A DNA stretch of 64,000 bases. Source: Donghicola eburneus (GTDB lineage Bacteria > Pseudomonadota > Alphaproteobacteria > Rhodobacterales > Rhodobacteraceae). Below the pieces are notes generated by a model, which was not told the DNA's origin, searched no databases, and worked only from the letters and a program-made list of their open reading frames with translations. Each line of letters begins with the position of its first letter. Position 1 is the first letter of the stretch. Below, piece by piece: positions 18,479 through 27,242 of this stretch. The position numbers and the translations under genes are program-made. The DNA lies in contig NZ_FOXY01000002.1 of the NCBI RefSeq assembly GCF_900115865.1, positions 248,001 to 312,000 on the forward strand. Reading direction: 5' to 3'.

Positions 18479-19483
18479 ATGACCATCACCGTTGGCATCA
18501 ATGGATTTGGCCGCATCGGTCGCTGCACTTTGGCGCACATCGCGGAAAGCGCACGCAATGACGTACAGGTTGTTAAGATCAACGCAACCGGCCCCATCGA
18601 GACCAACGCGCACCTGCTGAAGTATGACAGCGTGCATGGCCGGTTTGGCGGTGTGGTCAAGGTAGACGGCAGCACGCTGGATCTGGGCCGTGGCCCCATC
18701 GACGTGATGTCGACCTACGAGCCCAACGAACTGGACTGGGACGGCGTTGACGTTGTTCTCGAATGCACCGGCAAGTTCAACGATGGCGGCAAGTCGGCTA
18801 TCCACCTTGACCGTGGTGCCAAATCGGTTCTGATCTCCGCCCCCGCGACAAACGTTGACAAGACCATCGTGTATGGCGTGAACCACCGCAGCTTGGTTGA
18901 AGGCGACCGCATGATCTCGAACGGGTCGTGCACCACCAACTGCCTTGCGCCTCTGGCGAAAGTTCTGAACGACGCGATCGGCATTGAGCGTGGCATCATG
19001 ACCACCATCCACAGCTACACCGGCGACCAGCCCACCTTGGACCGTCGTCACAAGGATCTGTACCGCGCCCGCGCAGCGGCCATGGCGATGATCCCGACCT
19101 CGACCGGTGCGGCCAAGGCCCTGAAAGAAGTTCTGCCCGAACTGGAAGGCAAGCTGGACGGCACCTCGATGCGCGTACCGACCCCGAACGTGTCGTGCGT
19201 GGATCTGACCTTTGAAGCTGGCAAGGACGTCACCGTTGCAGACGTGAACGAGATCGTTCGCGAAGCAGCTGCTGGCCACATGGGCCACGTTCTGGGCTAT
19301 GACCCCGAACCCAAAGTCTCGATCGACTTTAACCACACTTCTCAGTCCTCGATCTTTGCCCCCGATCAAACAAAGGTTGTGGGTGGTCGCACCGTGCGCG
19401 TTCTGGCATGGTACGATAACGAATGGGGCTTCTCCTGCCGCATGGCCGACGTGGCCGCAGCAATGGGGCAGCTCCTTAACTAA
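18479..19483 (+). CDS. gap: glyceraldehyde-3-phosphate dehydrogenase, predicted NADP-tolerant paralogue
   Basis: 334 aa. NAD(P)-binding INGFGRIGR (7-15), catalytic C151 in SNGSCTTNC and His in the HSYTGDQ region. AGGAG precedes the ATG by eight bases; an upstream in-frame GTG-type extension is unlikely. At the position where NAD-specific enzymes have Asp (N35-D36 in the neighbouring paralogue) this protein has N35-A36, and it carries R189-R190 where the paralogue has T189-M190. Loss of the acidic residue plus two arginines would favour the 2'-phosphate of NADP, suggesting a gluconeogenic or biosynthetic role. Expression is probably set by the three operator repeats upstream. Confidence 0.95.
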   Translation: MTITVGINGFGRIGRCTLAHIAESARNDVQVVKINATGPIETNAHLLKYDSVHGRFGGVVKVDGSTLDLGRGPIDVMSTYEPNELDWDGVDVVLECTGKFNDGGKSAIHLDRGAKSVLISAPATNVDKTIVYGVNHRSLVEGDRMISNGSCTTNCLAPLAKVLNDAIGIERGIMTTIHSYTGDQPTLDRRHKDLYRARAAAMAMIPTSTGAAKALKEVLPELEGKLDGTSMRVPTPNVSCVDLTFEAGKDVTVADVNEIVREAAAGHMGHVLGYDPEPKVSIDFNHTSQSSIFAPDQTKVVGGRTVRVLAWYDNEWGFSCRMADVAAAMGQLLN

Positions 19484-19497
19484 GGAGCGGCCTCCGC

Positions 19498-19641
19498 GTG
19501 ACGAACAGACTGTCATTGATTCTAGGCGCCCTCATCGTGGGCGCCTTTTGCTATGATTGGATGGCCCAAGATGGCGAGAGCACCATCTTTCTGGCCAAAA
19601 AGGGAATTCTCCTGATCGAATACATCGAATTCTGGCGCTGA
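19498..19641 (+). CDS. 47-residue membrane mini-protein between the two gap genes
   Basis: Begins at GTG with AAGGAG at 19482-19487, ten bases upstream, and ends in TGA at 19639-19641. Residues 4-19 (RLSLILGALIVGAFCY) form a single membrane segment; the tail is amphipathic and ends in IEFWR. Only 14 bases separate it from the gap stop, so it is co-transcribed. I recall similar short ORFs beside gap in other Rhodobacteraceae, but that cannot be verified here. No function known. Confidence 0.7.
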   Translation: MTNRLSLILGALIVGAFCYDWMAQDGESTIFLAKKGILLIEYIEFWR

Positions 19642-19663
19642 TCCGGCGATATCGTCTGATCGG

Positions 19664-19716
19664 TTGACATCCTGTGCGATATCGCCATGTTAGCGATAAC
19701 TTTGTTAGCGTTATCA
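19664..19716 (+). promoter_or_regulatory. promoter region and two LacI-type operators before the second gap gene
   Basis: TTGACA (19664-19669) is a consensus -35 box; no good -10 is seen, the expected position falling on ATGTTA. Operators TGTTAGCGATAACT (19688-19701) and TGTTAGCGTTATCA (19703-19716) follow, 15 bases apart, overlapping the expected -10/+1 region, which suits repression. They match the sites before the first gap gene. Confidence 0.6.
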
Positions 19717-19741
19717 GCGAACCATTTCGCGGGAGGAAACC

Positions 19742-20743
19742 ATGACCGTAAAAGTTGCTATCAACGGCTTTGGCCGCATCGGCCGTAACGTACTGCGCGG
19801 CATCATCGAGTCGGGCCGTACCGATATCGAAGTCGTCGCCATCAACGATCTGGGCCCGGTTGAGACCAACGCACACCTGCTGAAGTATGACAGCGTCCAC
19901 GGCCGCTTCCCCAGCGAAGTGACTGTTGGCGACGGTGTCATCGACGCAGGTCGTGGCCCGATCCGTGTGACCGCCATCCGTGACCCCAAAGACCTGCCCT
20001 GGGGTGACGTTGATGTGGCGCTGGAGTGCACTGGTATCTTCACCTCGAAAGAACAGGCGTCGCTGCACCTCGAGAACGGCTCCAAGCGCGTTCTGGTGTC
20101 CGCACCTGCGTCCGGCGCGGACAAAACCATTGTGTACGGTGTGAACCACGACAGCCTGACCGCAGAAGACCTGATCGTGTCGAACGCATCGTGCACCACC
20201 AACTGCCTGTCGCCCGTGGCAAAAGTGCTGAACGACAAGATCGGCATCGTCAAAGGCTTCATGACTACTATCCACAGCTACACCGGCGACCAGCCGACGC
20301 TGGATACCATGCACAAAGACCTGTACCGCGCCCGCGCGGCAGCTCTGTCCATGATCCCCACCTCGACTGGTGCGGCCAAAGCGGTTGGTCTGGTTCTGCC
20401 CGACCTGAACGGCAAGCTGGACGGTGTAGCGATCCGCGTCCCCACCCCGAACGTGTCGGTCGTTGACCTTACCTTCGAAGCAGCGCGCGAAACCACCGTC
20501 AAAGAAATTAACGCAGCGATCCACGAAGCCGCCGCAGGCGAGCTGAAGGGTATTCTGGGTGTCACTGACGAGAAGCTGGTCTCGGTCGATTTCAACCACG
20601 ACTCGCACAGCTCGATCTTTGCCACCGACCAGACCAAGGTCATGGAAGGCACCATGGTTCGCATCCTGAGCTGGTACGACAACGAATGGGGCTTCTCGAA
20701 CCGTATGGCGGACACCGCTGTTGCGATGGCGAAGTTCATCTGA
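19742..20743 (+). CDS. gap: glyceraldehyde-3-phosphate dehydrogenase, NAD type
   Basis: 333 aa [14 protein letters not shown] at residues 7-15, the NAD-selecting Asp D36 in AINDLGP, catalytic C151 in [15 protein letters not shown] precedes the ATG. Close paralogue of the upstream gene, so a tandem duplication with divergence at cofactor residues. Glycolytic NAD-linked function is inferred from D36. Followed by a bidirectional terminator. Confidence 0.96.
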   Translation: MTVKVAINGFGRIGRNVLRGIIESGRTDIEVVAINDLGPVETNAHLLKYDSVHGRFPSEVTVGDGVIDAGRGPIRVTAIRDPKDLPWGDVDVALECTGIFTSKEQASLHLENGSKRVLVSAPASGADKTIVYGVNHDSLTAEDLIVSNASCTTNCLSPVAKVLNDKIGIVKGFMTTIHSYTGDQPTLDTMHKDLYRARAAALSMIPTSTGAAKAVGLVLPDLNGKLDGVAIRVPTPNVSVVDLTFEAARETTVKEINAAIHEAAAGELKGILGVTDEKLVSVDFNHDSHSSIFATDQTKVMEGTMVRILSWYDNEWGFSNRMADTAVAMAKFI

Positions 20744-20765
20744 TCCAAACTGGATTACGAATAAC

Positions 20766-20798
20766 AAAACGGCCCGAGGCATCGCTTCGGGCCGTTTT
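20766..20798. terminator. bidirectional terminator, gap / coaD
   Basis: AAAACGGCCCGA / TCGGGCCGTTTT (12 pairs, loop of nine) with A- and T-runs built into the arms, between the convergent gap and coaD genes. Confidence 0.92.
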
Positions 20799-20825
20799 GC
20801 ATTTTAAGCCCTATAGCTTGGCGTT

Positions 20826-21317
20826 TTAGCGCAGCTTGCCCTTCAGCGCGTCGGCCACCGTGGGCGTAACAAACTTGGACACATCTCCGCCAAGGCGCGC
20901 GATCTCTTTTACAAGTTTCGATGCGATGGCCTGGTGTTGCGCTTCGGCCATCAGGAAAACCGTCTCGACCGTGTCGTCCAACTGCCGGTTCATCCCGACC
21001 ATCTGGTATTCATACTCGAAGTCAGACACCGCGCGCAGACCGCGCACGATCAACTGGGCTCCAACGTCATGGGCGCAATCGATCAGCAGGTTTTCGAAAG
21101 GGTGCGCAATGATCTCGACCCCAGTTTCTTGGGCGAGGATCGCACATTCGGACTGGATCATCTCGACCCGTTCATCGAGCGAAAACAGAGGGCCCTTGTC
21201 ACGGTTGATTGCAACGCCAATCACCAGCCGATCAACCAGGGCTGTCGCACGACGAATGATGTCGATATGCCCCAAGGTGATCGGATCGAATGTTCCCGGA
21301 TACAGTCCGATACGCAT
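20826..21317 (-). CDS. coaD: phosphopantetheine adenylyltransferase
   Basis: 163 aa, penultimate step of coenzyme A synthesis (4'-phosphopantetheine + ATP to dephospho-CoA). Nucleotidyltransferase motif GTFDPITLGH at residues 8-17. Start at 21317 has AAGGAG eight bases upstream; the longer frame is untranslated leader. Typical CoaD length. Confidence 0.96.
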   Translation of the reverse strand: MRIGLYPGTFDPITLGHIDIIRRATALVDRLVIGVAINRDKGPLFSLDERVEMIQSECAILAQETGVEIIAHPFENLLIDCAHDVGAQLIVRGLRAVSDFEYEYQMVGMNRQLDDTVETVFLMAEAQHQAIASKLVKEIARLGGDVSKFVTPTVADALKGKLR

Positions 21318-21387
21318 AAGGTGGCTCCTTCCCCCCGTTTTTCTGCGACGCAACAATATTGCGGCGCAGAATGCAAGGGGAACGCGA

Positions 21388-21822
21388 CTATTGGCCCATG
21401 ATCATGCCTTCAAGGGCTTCTTTCTCCATGGCCACGTGGCTCAGTTGCGCTTTGACAACATCGCCAAGGCTAATCACGCCGATGAGTTTACCATCTTCGA
21501 GCACGGGCATGTGGCGGAAGCGGCCGTCTGTCATTTTCTGCATCACCTCATCCGTCCGGTCGCCCTTGGCGCAGGTGACAAGGTTTGAGGTCATCAACTC
21601 GGATACAGGCAGATCCAGGACCGAGGGGCCGGTCGAGGCCAGATGGCGCACAATATCACGCTCTGACAAGATGCCATCGGGGTGCTCGCCGTCTGACGAA
21701 ACCATAACCGTCCCGATTTTCTGGTCGGCCTGAATCTTGGCGGCTTCCATGACAGTGATGGTGGGCTTGACGGTAAAAACGCCCTGCTGACTCTTACTAC
21801 CCAGGATTTGTTGCACAAGCAT
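21388..21822 (-). CDS. CBS-domain protein
   Basis: 144 aa made of two CBS motifs (about residues 12-70 and 78-135) and no other domain, with the signatures GILSERDIVRHLA and GVISLGDVV. Such stand-alone CBS pairs bind adenine nucleotides and modulate partners. Start at 21822 has GGGAG upstream. It lies between coaD and a LysR gene on the same strand; partner unknown. Confidence 0.9.
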   Translation of the reverse strand: MLVQQILGSKSQQGVFTVKPTITVMEAAKIQADQKIGTVMVSSDGEHPDGILSERDIVRHLASTGPSVLDLPVSELMTSNLVTCAKGDRTDEVMQKMTDGRFRHMPVLEDGKLIGVISLGDVVKAQLSHVAMEKEALEGMIMGQ

Positions 21823-21881
21823 GGTCTTACTCCCGAAATAAAATTTCTTATAGACAAGCGTCTGCGCAATTGTCTGCACTG

Positions 21882-22778
21882 TCAAGCGCTTGCTTCCAGT
21901 CTGGCAATCTCGGTCCGCACGCCTTCTGCCACCAGTTTGGCAAAGCTGTTCATTCGTTCAAGTCTACGATCGTCTGCATGCCGGATCAGATAAAAGCTTC
22001 GCTTTAGGCTGACGTCTTCGGTTAAAATGCGCCGGACGGTGTTCGTCGAGGGAATCGCAAAATCGTGCACGACACCGACGCCGCCCCCCATCCTGACCCA
22101 GTTGAACTGAACAGAGACAGAGTTTGATCCCAGACTCACCCGCTCCGCGCCCATTTCGGTCAGATAGTCCAATTCCTTGTCAAAGATCATGTCGGGGATG
22201 TAGCCCACCAGCCGATGCCCCTTCAGGTCCGAAAGGCTCTTGATTGGCGGATTCTGCGCAAGGTAATCCTCAGACGCGGCCAAGGACAGGTGGTAGTCAC
22301 TAATCTTCTGTACCGTCAGTCGGCCCGTTGTCGGGCGACTCACTCCAATTGCCATGTCAGCCTCGCGCTTGGACAGGTTGAACACACGCGGCAACGCGAC
22401 GATCTGCACTTCGAGATCAGGGTTCTCTTCGACAATGCGTGCGCAGACCTGTGGCAACACGTAGTTCGCACAACCATCCGGAGCGCCAATGCGGATCTGA
22501 CCAGACAGCCCGCCTGTCTGTGACCCCACAGTCTCTAGCGCTGCGTCCATGGCCTGCTCGACCCGCACCGCCTCTGTCATCAGGCGCTGGCCGCGCTCTG
22601 TCAGCGCGTAGCCTTGGGGGGAGCGCGCAAAGAGCGGTGCCTCTAGTGCCTCTTCCAAACGTGTGATCCGCCGACCCACGGTCGCAGGGTCCACCCGCAA
22701 CATCTTGGAGGCGCCGGTCAGGCCCCCTGCCCGTGACACGGCCAAGAATATGCGGAGATCGTCCCAAAGCACTGACAT
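21882..22778 (-). CDS. LysR-family regulator, divergent from mmsA
   Basis: 298 aa. HTH in residues 5-64 with the family pattern VDPATVGRRITRLEEAL; effector domain after that. It is divergent from mmsA with 102 bases between the starts. That gap contains ATTTT-CGC-AAAAT (22791-22803), a small inverted repeat that could be part of its site. By position it probably controls valine/methylmalonate-semialdehyde catabolism; effector unknown. Confidence 0.88.
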   Translation of the reverse strand: MSVLWDDLRIFLAVSRAGGLTGASKMLRVDPATVGRRITRLEEALEAPLFARSPQGYALTERGQRLMTEAVRVEQAMDAALETVGSQTGGLSGQIRIGAPDGCANYVLPQVCARIVEENPDLEVQIVALPRVFNLSKREADMAIGVSRPTTGRLTVQKISDYHLSLAASEDYLAQNPPIKSLSDLKGHRLVGYIPDMIFDKELDYLTEMGAERVSLGSNSVSVQFNWVRMGGGVGVVHDFAIPSTNTVRRILTEDVSLKRSFYLIRHADDRRLERMNSFAKLVAEGVRTEIARLEASA

Positions 22779-22880
22779 CTTCGTACCTGTATTTTCGCAA
22801 AATGAATTTGGGAAACTTCCTCTGTTTGCGTCAGATTTGCAAGACTATGCTGCGCTCAACCACAATTCCGGGAGGACGCA

Positions 22881-24380
22881 ATGCAAGAGCTTACCCACTA
22901 TATCAACGGCGAGATGGTCAAAGGCACCTCGGGTCGTTTCACCGACGTCTACAACCCCGCCACAGGCGAAGTTCAGGCCAAAGTGCCGCTGGCCTCGATC
23001 GAAGAGCTGACCAAAGCCATCGAAGACGCGGCAGAAGCTCAGGTTGCATGGGCCGCTACCAACCCCCAGCGCCGCGCACGCGTGATGATGAAGTTCGGTG
23101 CCCTGATCAACGAGCACATGGAAGAACTGGCTGAGCTGGTTTCCAAAGAGCACGGCAAAACCATCCCCGACGCCAAAGGTGACGTTCAGCGTGGTCTGGA
23201 AGTTGTCGAAGTCTGCATGGGCGCCCCCAGCATGCTGAAGGGCGAATACATGGACAACGGCGGCCCCGGCATCGACCTGTACGCAATGCGTCAGGCTCTG
23301 GGTGTTGTTGCAGGCATCACGCCCTTCAACTTCCCCGCAATGATCCCTCTGTGGAAAATGGCCCCCGCAATTGCGTGCGGTAACGCCATGATCCTGAAGC
23401 CCTCCGAGCGCTGCCCCTCGACCTCCCTGCGTCTGGCTGAACTGCTGACCGAAGCAGGCCTGCCCAAGGGCGTTCTGCAGGTCATCAACGGTGACAAAGA
23501 AGTCGTTGACGGCATCCTCGACAACGAGACCATCCAGGCGGTTGGCTTCGTAGGCTCGACCCCGATCGCGCAGTACATCTATGGCCGCGCGGCGACCAAC
23601 GGCAAGCGCGCACAGTGCTTCGGCGGTGCGAAGAACCACATGATCATCATGCCCGACGCGGACCTCGACAAAGCGGCTGACGCTCTGATCGGTGCAGGCT
23701 ACGGCGCGGCTGGCGAACGCTGCATGGCGATCTCGGTGGCTGTTCCTGTGGGTCAGGAAACCGCAGACAAGCTGATCGAGAAGCTGGTCCCCCGTGTTGA
23801 GGCCCTGAAGGTTGGCCCCTACACCGCTGGTGACGACGTTGATTACGGTCCGGTTATCACCGCAGCTTCGAAAGAGCGTATCAACAAGCTGATCACCTCG
23901 GGTGTTGAGCAAGGCGCGGATCTGGTCATCGACGGCCGTGACTTCAGCCTGCAAGGCTACGAAAACGGCTTCTTCTGTGGCCCGTCGCTGTTCGACAACG
24001 TGACCCCGGACATGGAGATCTACAAAGAGGAGATCTTCGGCCCCGTGCTCTCGACCGTGCGCACCGAGACCTACGAAGAAGCGCTCGACCTGATCATGAC
24101 CAACAACTACGGCAACGGCACAGCGATCTACACCGCGGACGGCGACACCGCTCGTGACTTCGCACACCGCGTCAACGTCGGCATGGTTGGCATCAACTTC
24201 CCGATCCCCGTTCCGCTGTCCTACTTCTCGTTCGGCGGCTGGAAGAAGTCGGCCTTCGGCGACCTGAACCAGTACGGCCCCGACGCGTTCAAGTTCTACA
24301 CCAAGACCAAAACCGTCACCGCACGCTGGTTCTCGGGCATCAAAGACGGTGCTGCACTGAACTTCAAAGCGATGGACTAA
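22881..24380 (+). CDS. mmsA: CoA-acylating methylmalonate-semialdehyde dehydrogenase
   Basis: 499 aa aldehyde dehydrogenase that converts methylmalonate semialdehyde to propionyl-CoA (last valine step; also malonate semialdehyde). Catalytic C281 in AAGERCMAIS. The Glu of ordinary aldehyde dehydrogenases is replaced by N252 in GGAKNH, as in the MMSDH subfamily. GGGAGG precedes the ATG. The other valine genes lie 12 kb further, beyond the pseudaminic acid island. Ends at a strong terminator. Confidence 0.95.
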   Translation: MQELTHYINGEMVKGTSGRFTDVYNPATGEVQAKVPLASIEELTKAIEDAAEAQVAWAATNPQRRARVMMKFGALINEHMEELAELVSKEHGKTIPDAKGDVQRGLEVVEVCMGAPSMLKGEYMDNGGPGIDLYAMRQALGVVAGITPFNFPAMIPLWKMAPAIACGNAMILKPSERCPSTSLRLAELLTEAGLPKGVLQVINGDKEVVDGILDNETIQAVGFVGSTPIAQYIYGRAATNGKRAQCFGGAKNHMIIMPDADLDKAADALIGAGYGAAGERCMAISVAVPVGQETADKLIEKLVPRVEALKVGPYTAGDDVDYGPVITAASKERINKLITSGVEQGADLVIDGRDFSLQGYENGFFCGPSLFDNVTPDMEIYKEEIFGPVLSTVRTETYEEALDLIMTNNYGNGTAIYTADGDTARDFAHRVNVGMVGINFPIPVPLSYFSFGGWKKSAFGDLNQYGPDAFKFYTKTKTVTARWFSGIKDGAALNFKAMD

Positions 24381-24400
24381 GGCTCAGCCTAGCAAAATAG

Positions 24401-24433
24401 AAAACCCCGCCAGAGCAATCTGGCGGGGTTTTT
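24401..24433. terminator. bidirectional terminator, mmsA / pseI
   Basis: AAAACCCCGCCAGA / TCTGGCGGGGTTTT (14 pairs, loop GCAA) followed by a T-run; it also serves the convergent pse operon, whose last stop is at 24457. Confidence 0.95.
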
Positions 24434-24456
24434 CATTGGCACTTCCGACGTCTAGG

Positions 24457-25506
24457 TCAGAGCTTTAGGTTTTCCAGCTTCACCGGCGTGTTGGCTTCGA
24501 CGGCTTCGACCACTGTCGCGCCGATCACCTGATCCAGATGCTTGGGGGCTGCGCCATAGCCGGGACGTACGCTGCGGACATCATCGACTGTGATCGTGCC
24601 GCCCGCTGGAATATCTATGACAAAGTAGAGAGACCGGCGGAACTTCACATTTCCGAGCTCGCTCGACTTACGTCCATAGTCCACACGGCCAAGCGCTTCC
24701 CACGCGGTTTTTGCACCGGTGCAGAGCGCCTCTAACTCATGCGGTTCAAGAGAGAAGCTATCGTCTGGACCGCCGCCATTGCGATCCAGCGTCACATGCT
24801 TTTCGACCACGCACGCCCCCAGAGCCACTGCAGTCAGCGCCGTCGTGTTGTCGAGTGTATGATCGGACAAACCCGTGAGCGTCCCATAGCGCGCGGCCAT
24901 GTCCGGCAAAGTACGCAGGTTGTAGTCCGACGCAGGCGCCGGATAACCCGAAACGCAATGCAAAACGACAAGCTCGTTGCACCCTGCCCCGCGTGCGGCA
25001 TCCACGGCTTCGGCAATCTCTTCCGCGTCGGCCATGCCCGTGGACATGATCATCGGTTTGCCGGTTTGCGCGACGTAGCGGATCAGCGGCAAATCGACCA
25101 ATTCGAAGCTCGCAATTTTATAGGCGGGCGCGTTTAGATCCTCGAGCAGATCAACCGCTGTGCTGTCAAAAGGCGAGCTGAACATCGTGATCCCCTCGGC
25201 CCGGGCATGATCGAACAGCGCCTTGTGCCAGTCCCACGGCGTATGCGCCCATTCGTACAGATCGTACAAGGAATGCCCCGCCCAGAGGCCTTCGGTAATC
25301 TGAAAATCAGGGTGTTCGGACTTCAGCGTGATGGTGTCGGGACGATAGGTCTGCAGCTTGATCGCATCCGCACCAGCGGCCTTGGCTTTGGTAATGATCT
25401 CCAAAGCTTTGGTCAGGTCACCATTATGGTTCGCTGACAGCTCAGCGATAATGTAGGGTGGATGGTCAAGGCCGATCATGCGACCATCAATTTTAATGTC
25501 TGTCAT
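24457..25506 (-). CDS. pseI: pseudaminic acid synthase
   Basis: 349 aa NeuB-family enzyme that condenses 2,4-diacetamido-2,4,6-trideoxy-L-altrose with PEP to pseudaminic acid. The N-terminal TIM barrel has AELSANHNGD and DAIKLQTYRPDTITL, the wording of the PseI branch rather than sialic or legionaminic acid synthases. A C-terminal SAF (antifreeze-like) domain covers about 290-349. The start at 25506 has AAGGAAA upstream. Last gene of the pse operon. Confidence 0.93.
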   Translation of the reverse strand: MTDIKIDGRMIGLDHPPYIIAELSANHNGDLTKALEIITKAKAAGADAIKLQTYRPDTITLKSEHPDFQITEGLWAGHSLYDLYEWAHTPWDWHKALFDHARAEGITMFSSPFDSTAVDLLEDLNAPAYKIASFELVDLPLIRYVAQTGKPMIMSTGMADAEEIAEAVDAARGAGCNELVVLHCVSGYPAPASDYNLRTLPDMAARYGTLTGLSDHTLDNTTALTAVALGACVVEKHVTLDRNGGGPDDSFSLEPHELEALCTGAKTAWEALGRVDYGRKSSELGNVKFRRSLYFVIDIPAGGTITVDDVRSVRPGYGAAPKHLDQVIGATVVEAVEANTPVKLENLKL

Positions 25507-25519
25507 GTCTTTCCTTATC

Positions 25520-26068
25520 CTACGCAGAATTTCCGGACAATTTCGCGTGGACTTCTTCGCATATTTGTTGCCATTCCGACTCAAGTAGCCCGAAACGCAC
25601 AATGTCGTGGAAAACGCCATCAGCCATATGCTGCTGCCTAAAGAGGCCCTCTTTCTTGAAACCGAATTTCGTGTGTAGCCGCAGCACTGTTTCGTTAAAA
25701 CTGAGGACTTCGCAGGATAGTTTGTTCAGCCCCAGTTCTTTGAATACATAATTGAGTGCCAAGTATTCCATACGAGACCCTGTGCCACGTGGAGCATTTG
25801 ACGACGCATAAAACGCCCAGAAGCAGTTCTGACTGAAGTAATCAATCTGAGTGAAGCCAACCACTCCAAGTGGTGTCCCTACGCATTCATACACAAAGTA
25901 TTCCTGGTCATCACGCTGCTTCGTACGCCCCCACCACGCCAAATGCTCTTCGAGTGAAATTACGTGGCTTGTGTACATTTTGGAACGGACTTCAGGCGCA
26001 TTGCGCCAGTCCAGAACCATTTCTAAATCTTCGTCGACCATCGGACGAAGAAGCCCGAACTCTTTCAT
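25520..26068 (-). CDS. pseH: UDP-4-amino-sugar N-acetyltransferase PseH
   Basis: 182 aa GNAT-fold acetyltransferase (RPMVDEDLEMVLDWRN start, then LNKLSCEVLSFNE and LHTKFGFKKEGLFR). In the pathway it acetylates the 4-amino group of the UDP-linked L-altrose precursor. It overlaps pseG by four bases. Two sampled lines (25681-25800) contain 55 G+C of 120, clearly below the neighbours (34 of 60 in a sampled mmsA line), hinting at a different origin or relaxed composition. Confidence 0.88.
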   Translation of the reverse strand: MKEFGLLRPMVDEDLEMVLDWRNAPEVRSKMYTSHVISLEEHLAWWGRTKQRDDQEYFVYECVGTPLGVVGFTQIDYFSQNCFWAFYASSNAPRGTGSRMEYLALNYVFKELGLNKLSCEVLSFNETVLRLHTKFGFKKEGLFRQQHMADGVFHDIVRFGLLESEWQQICEEVHAKLSGNSA

Positions 26069-27189
26069 GCTCCACCTCTGCTGGCGCCATCGAAATGGGT
26101 CAGGGCCTGAAGCAGCCGCTGCGTTCCAAGGCCATCGCAAATAGCAGCAGCCTTCTGAGAAATCTCGAACAATTTTTCAGGTGACTTTAGACTCTCTAGC
26201 TCTTCTATCATCTTTTGTTCCCATCCTTCTTGGTCAGCGCGTCCCAGCAGAACAGCAGCGCCCACTCGCTCAATCGCGTCTGCGGCCATCAGCTGATTCT
26301 TGGCGATGACCAAGAGTAAAGCAGGCAGGCCCAAGGCACATCTTTCCCACGTGGTCCCCCCAACGGCACCAATCGCGAGGTCCGCTTCGGCCATTCGGTG
26401 GCCCATATCCGTAACATCGGTTGCAATTTCACACCGGAACGGAAGGTCCACAGCCTTCGTCCGCAACGAGGCCAGATGCGGTGCTTTCCCGCCCAAGACC
26501 ACAGACACATGCAACGATGGCGCCTGCGGCCACAACGCGAGCGCGTCCAGCAGGCGCCCGGTCGCATCATGCTGGTCTACACCGCCCATCGCGATCAGGA
26601 TCTTCTGAAGGCGCCGATTAGAACGCGAGACCAGCGCCTCGGCCCGCTGCGACGCAAACTCGCCCCTTAATTGGGCGTATTTTGGTCCAATCAGGAGATG
26701 CGCGGTATCCGGGACTAACCCGTCGTAATCCTGCGCCGAGGTCCCTAGGTTCTGATCCAGCAGCAAATCGCAGTCGTGTTTGCGGTCAGCCAAGTCATCC
26801 CAAACCATGATCTGCGACACGCGCGGCCGCAGGACACTCTGCCAGCGGTGGTCAAACGCATAGTGATCCATAATCAGCCAGTCTACAGTACGCCCCTGCA
26901 AGATGGCTGCACATTCGGCGGCATCGGTTTGCCATGGAACACCCGCCCAATATGCGTGTGGCGGGTCCTTAGGGAGCTCGGCGGTGCCGTCAGGCGCGGG
27001 CAAGAGGTCACAGGCAAACCCCTCGGCCTCGATGCGGTCGGCCAGATGCCCATCAAGTGCACGGGTCAAAAAGGTGCATTCGGCCCCTGATGCACGCAGT
27101 GCCTTGGCCAGTGTCAGGCAGCGCACCACGTGACCTGTTCCGATCTGCAAAGACGCATCAGCGCGGAAAACAATCTGAGGCTGTGCCAT
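26065..27189 (-). CDS. pseG: UDP-2,4-diacetamido-2,4,6-trideoxy-L-altropyranose hydrolase
   Basis: 374 aa GT-B-like hydrolase that removes UDP before PseI acts. Signatures: RADASLQIGTGHVVRCLTLA at the N-terminus, with the catalytic His in GTGHVVR, DHYAFD, and IGAVGGTTWERCALG in the C-terminal domain. It overlaps pseH and follows pseF by 53 bases. Length fits PseG. Confidence 0.91.
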   Translation of the reverse strand: MAQPQIVFRADASLQIGTGHVVRCLTLAKALRASGAECTFLTRALDGHLADRIEAEGFACDLLPAPDGTAELPKDPPHAYWAGVPWQTDAAECAAILQGRTVDWLIMDHYAFDHRWQSVLRPRVSQIMVWDDLADRKHDCDLLLDQNLGTSAQDYDGLVPDTAHLLIGPKYAQLRGEFASQRAEALVSRSNRRLQKILIAMGGVDQHDATGRLLDALALWPQAPSLHVSVVLGGKAPHLASLRTKAVDLPFRCEIATDVTDMGHRMAEADLAIGAVGGTTWERCALGLPALLLVIAKNQLMAADAIERVGAAVLLGRADQEGWEQKMIEELESLKSPEKLFEISQKAAAICDGLGTQRLLQALTHFDGASRGGA

Positions 27190-27242
27190 GGGGCCCCCGT
27201 GAAAAGATTAGACGTCCGTTGGTCGCGCAGACGAGGCGGCGC

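Noticed and set aside
22845-24167. 440-codon open frame antisense to mmsA
   Set aside because: Shadow of mmsA codon usage; no motif.
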